64,000 nucleotides of DNA, taken from the NCBI GenBank assembly GCA_022606425.2, contig JAHDVF020000581.1, forward strand, positions 682,001 to 746,000. The letters run 5' to 3'. Made by a program: the position numbers and the translations under genes. Positions 62,128-64,000 of the stretch are shown here, in pieces (positions within the stretch are counted from its first letter, which is position 1; every line of letters starts with the position of its first letter). Source of the stretch: Lepidostoma basale. Lineage: Eukaryota; Arthropoda; Insecta; Trichoptera; Lepidostomatidae. The notes under the pieces were generated by a model. It was not told where the DNA came from. It made no database searches and was given only the letters and a program-made list of their open reading frames with translations.

Positions 62128-62405
62128 ATTAATAAGGATTAATTGTATCTCAATAGAGACGAAGATGTAAATTGTTTTCTGGGAACAGAATATGGTGGTC
62201 GAGACGCTTACAGGACTTATGACCTGTCATTGGTTGGGTTAAGTGATTACTTTATATTTAACAACATTCCCCATTCCGCTCTTCTTACGACCACCACGTC
62301 TGACAAATTTTTGGAAGATATGCTGGATGTATGTATGTATTTGAGGAACACTTCACATTTCTTAGTTCAATCTACACTAGCGCCATCCATTAAGATGACT
62401 ATTTA
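62128..62405 (+). repeat. Family E repeat, partial unit
   Basis: AAGGATTAATTGTATCTCAA (62135), GACGAAGATGTAAATTGTTT, GACTTATGACCTGTCATTGG, CTTACGACCACCACGTCTGA and CTACACTAGCGCCATCCATT at 62370-62390. It ends there. Confidence 0.87.
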
Positions 62406-62605
62406 TTATTTTTATATAACCTGCCGAACGGAAAAATACTGAAATTAGATAATAACTTATTGGGTTCCCAATTCAAATCAAATCAAATTCTTTTCATTTG
62501 GCAAGGCAATCCCCTGGCAACTTCAACTTGTATACTTGTTTGGTTATACTTTCGAACCGACCGCGAATATCAGATGTAGTTTTCATATTTAGATATTTTA
62601 GATTG
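62406..62605. other. Possible LINE 3' end
   Basis: TTCAAATCAAATCAAATTCT (62475) resembles the complement of the TTTGATTTGAT tail of family D, so an antisense D-like end may begin here. Weakly supported. Confidence 0.35.
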
Positions 62606-62690
62606 AATACACGTCGTAATGCACTCTTTAGGTGATTACATCACAAAAACGGCGCTTTACAAGTTTGCATATTATTATTATTAAAGGCCC
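62606..62690 (+). mobile_element. Family F (L2-like) LINE 3' tail
   Basis: GGTGATTACATCACAAAAAC, GGCGCTTTACAAGTTTGCAT and a TATTATTATTATTA tail match the complement of 39.73-39.80 kb. Confidence 0.78.
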
Positions 62691-62874
62691 AAGTTACATT
62701 CCATGAACCAGCAAAAAATGTTAAACTTTGCTGCAAACTAACATCTAGAGAATGTGTACTAAAATAATTTAATCAACCGTTAAAATAAGTTATGATTATT
62801 ATTAGGAAGCAATATACGTTTAATAGGAACATATTAACGAATACTTTATAGATTTCATCTTGCGTCTGAGAAGT

Positions 62875-63237
62875 ATAATATAATGATAATAACCGTCGCC
62901 AAAACAAAATGTCTAACAATATCTAGACAGCCTCTCAGATGCAAACTGATTATATACGATAAACTCATAGAACAGGTCATGAAGCTCAGTTATCTGGGTG
63001 TGGAGACATATAGCTGCAGCGATCTATATAATAAAGTTAAAAACAGACTGATAAAGCAGCAGTTATCGACGGATGCCTAAGGGGCACTGTCTGGGACAAT
63101 AAGCATATGCTAGTGGAGAGCAAAGTTAGAATTTAAAAAACATGCATCAGAACCAAACATCTCTTTAGAGTAGCAGAAATGAGATCATTGCAATCTATTG
63201 TGAGGAAAACCATGAGATCCACAACCCAACATTAATT
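62875..63237 (+). pseudogene. RTE-like LINE (C) polymerase fragment
   Basis: VAKTKCLTISRQPLRCKLII, LIEQVMKLSYLGVETYSCSD and YNKVKNRLIKQQ (62883 frame), then frameshifted GTVWDNKHMLVESKVRI and RVAEMRSLQSIVRKTMRS. KTKxL and YLG are conserved blocks just after the palm of RTE-like polymerases. Its second half is repeated at 63601. Confidence 0.82.
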
Positions 63238-63600
63238 TATACCGATACATTATTATTATTATTATGATTTGTATTTTAAGTGCGCCGTTTTGTAAAATCA
63301 ATTACTTCAAGGGCGCACTAGGAAATGACTGACCGAACAGTGCAGTCTTCAGAAGTTTCTTATATTTAACGTCACTATCCTCATACTTAATACTAACATG
63401 GAGGCTATTCCACGCCAACGGACCCGCAACGCTGAAAGCACGATTATAGAAACATCCTTTATTGGCTCTGACTGGAATTGCTATGTTGTTTGCACTTGTT
63501 TCTACTGATCGGAGTGAACGTTGCCTTTCCGTTAGCATGAGTGTCACGCAGAGGTCCGATATATACGTTGGCGCTCTCTGGCGTCGAGCCTTAAACACTG
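63238..63600 (-). pseudogene. Family F (L2-like) LINE C-terminus
   Basis: Minus frame: APTYISDLCVTLMLTERQRS, RSVETSANNIAIPVRANKG, NRAFSVAGPLAWNSLHVS and DVKYKKLLKTALFGQSF, stop at 63302. ATT tail at 63245-63265. It differs from the 40 and 45 kb copies (a second subfamily). Confidence 0.87.
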
Positions 63601-63760
63601 CTGGGACAATAAGCATATGCTAGTGGAGAGCAAAGTTAGAATTTAAAAAAACATGCATCAGAACCAAACATCTCTTTAGAGTAGCAGAAATGAGTTCATT
63701 TCGACCTATTGTGGGTAGAAACCCTTAAAGATACATCTCTAAAGTGTTAGGTATCCATGG
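63601..63760 (+). pseudogene. Second copy of the RTE-like LINE segment
   Basis: GGGACAATAAGCATATGCTA, GTGGAGAGCAAAGTTAGAAT and CATCTCTTTAGAGTAGCAGA repeat 63092-63185 almost base for base, then continue beyond (GTGGGTAGAAACCC). Together they flank an antisense L2-like LINE. Confidence 0.85.
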
Positions 63761-64000
63761 TAACGCCGTGACACGTGTCACACACACCATTACGATTTAA
63801 ACATAGTTCAAATTGAAAATCTTTTAGGAGCCACAGTTGGCGTCAAATTAAACGTTTGAAATTGTTATTCGGATATTCTCCCAACATAAAATAGTACGCA
63901 CAATACAAAGCAAAAGCATAACCTCAAAATTCGCAGTAGATCCGAATACGTCCGCCGCTTCAGTAATGCTCGAATCATATTGGATGCCTTCCAATTAGGT
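63761..64000. other. Unassigned end of window
   Basis: A few GC-balanced bases; no gene is recognised. Confidence 0.35.

Overview
The window looks like a 64 kb piece of an arthropod genome, most likely an insect. It is AT-rich throughout, has no operons or long reading frames, and consists almost entirely of decayed, nested transposable elements separated by short stretches of unique sequence. I found no complete host gene. The longest ORFs are the 3' ends of non-LTR retrotransposon polymerases. One 78-codon frame near 22.1-22.3 kb (minus strand) could be a host exon, but only weakly.

The best supported components are these. (1) At least 17 fragments of one RTE-like LINE family (family A here). 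They encode the C-terminal part of a reverse transcriptase, and most end in GTGATGGTTAGTTAGTTAG, a GTTA microsatellite tail. Several have clean 9-13 bp target-site duplications. (2) About 18 fragments of other RTE-like LINEs (family C, several subfamilies) with GAA-rich tails. (3) Jockey-like and related LINE ends (families D and G, and the 1.1-1.75 kb copy). (4) L2/CR1-like LINE ends (family F) with an ATT tail. (5) A SINE whose 3' 60 bp match the tail of family A, so it probably moves with that LINE's machinery. (6) DNA transposon derivatives: a TA-flanked 405 bp MITE at 8.06 kb, two hAT-like MITEs with 8 bp duplications (21.66 and 58.48 kb), and Tc/mariner-like transposase relics (26.9 and 58.2 kb). 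(7) A dispersed, partly tandem repeat of about 430 bp (family E). (8) A (AT)n block of about 400 bp at 33.5 kb.

The most interesting signal is a set of fold-back (inverted repeat) elements, families H, I, J, K, L and N. Each carries, in one or both arms, a motif with the layout of a type I hammerhead ribozyme: CTGANGA, a hairpin (stem II), GAAA, a short self-complementary stem III (ACAGCTGT, ACCGGT, ACTAGT or ACATGT) and a cleavage triplet ending in T-C or T-T. Stem II differs completely between families but remains paired. The ribozymes usually occur as outward-facing inverted pairs, so each strand's transcript would carry one. Minimal stem III hammerheads are known from Penelope-like retroelements and retrozymes. 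No Penelope polymerase or GIY-YIG frame is visible here, so these would be non-autonomous. About a dozen copies look close to intact; the rest are decayed.

Layout: 0-9 kb, LINE fragments and the TA MITE; 9.6-10.3 kb, H fold-back with two ribozymes; 11-19 kb, LINE fragments, E repeat, J and I fold-backs; 19.5-22.5 kb, SINEs, N and J fold-backs, hAT MITE, candidate exon; 23-26 kb, family A and E copies; 26-31 kb, transposase relic and L, I and K fold-backs; 31.3-31.6 kb, compact H ribozyme pair plus SINE; 32-38 kb, LINE fragments, AT block, nested G/D; 38-45 kb, I, J, H, K and L fold-backs, some split by LINEs; 45-50 kb, D, A and C copies; 50-54.1 kb, J, K, I and H fold-backs; 54.6-63.7 kb, A, E, D, C and F copies and two TIR elements. 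All family letters are labels made for this report.
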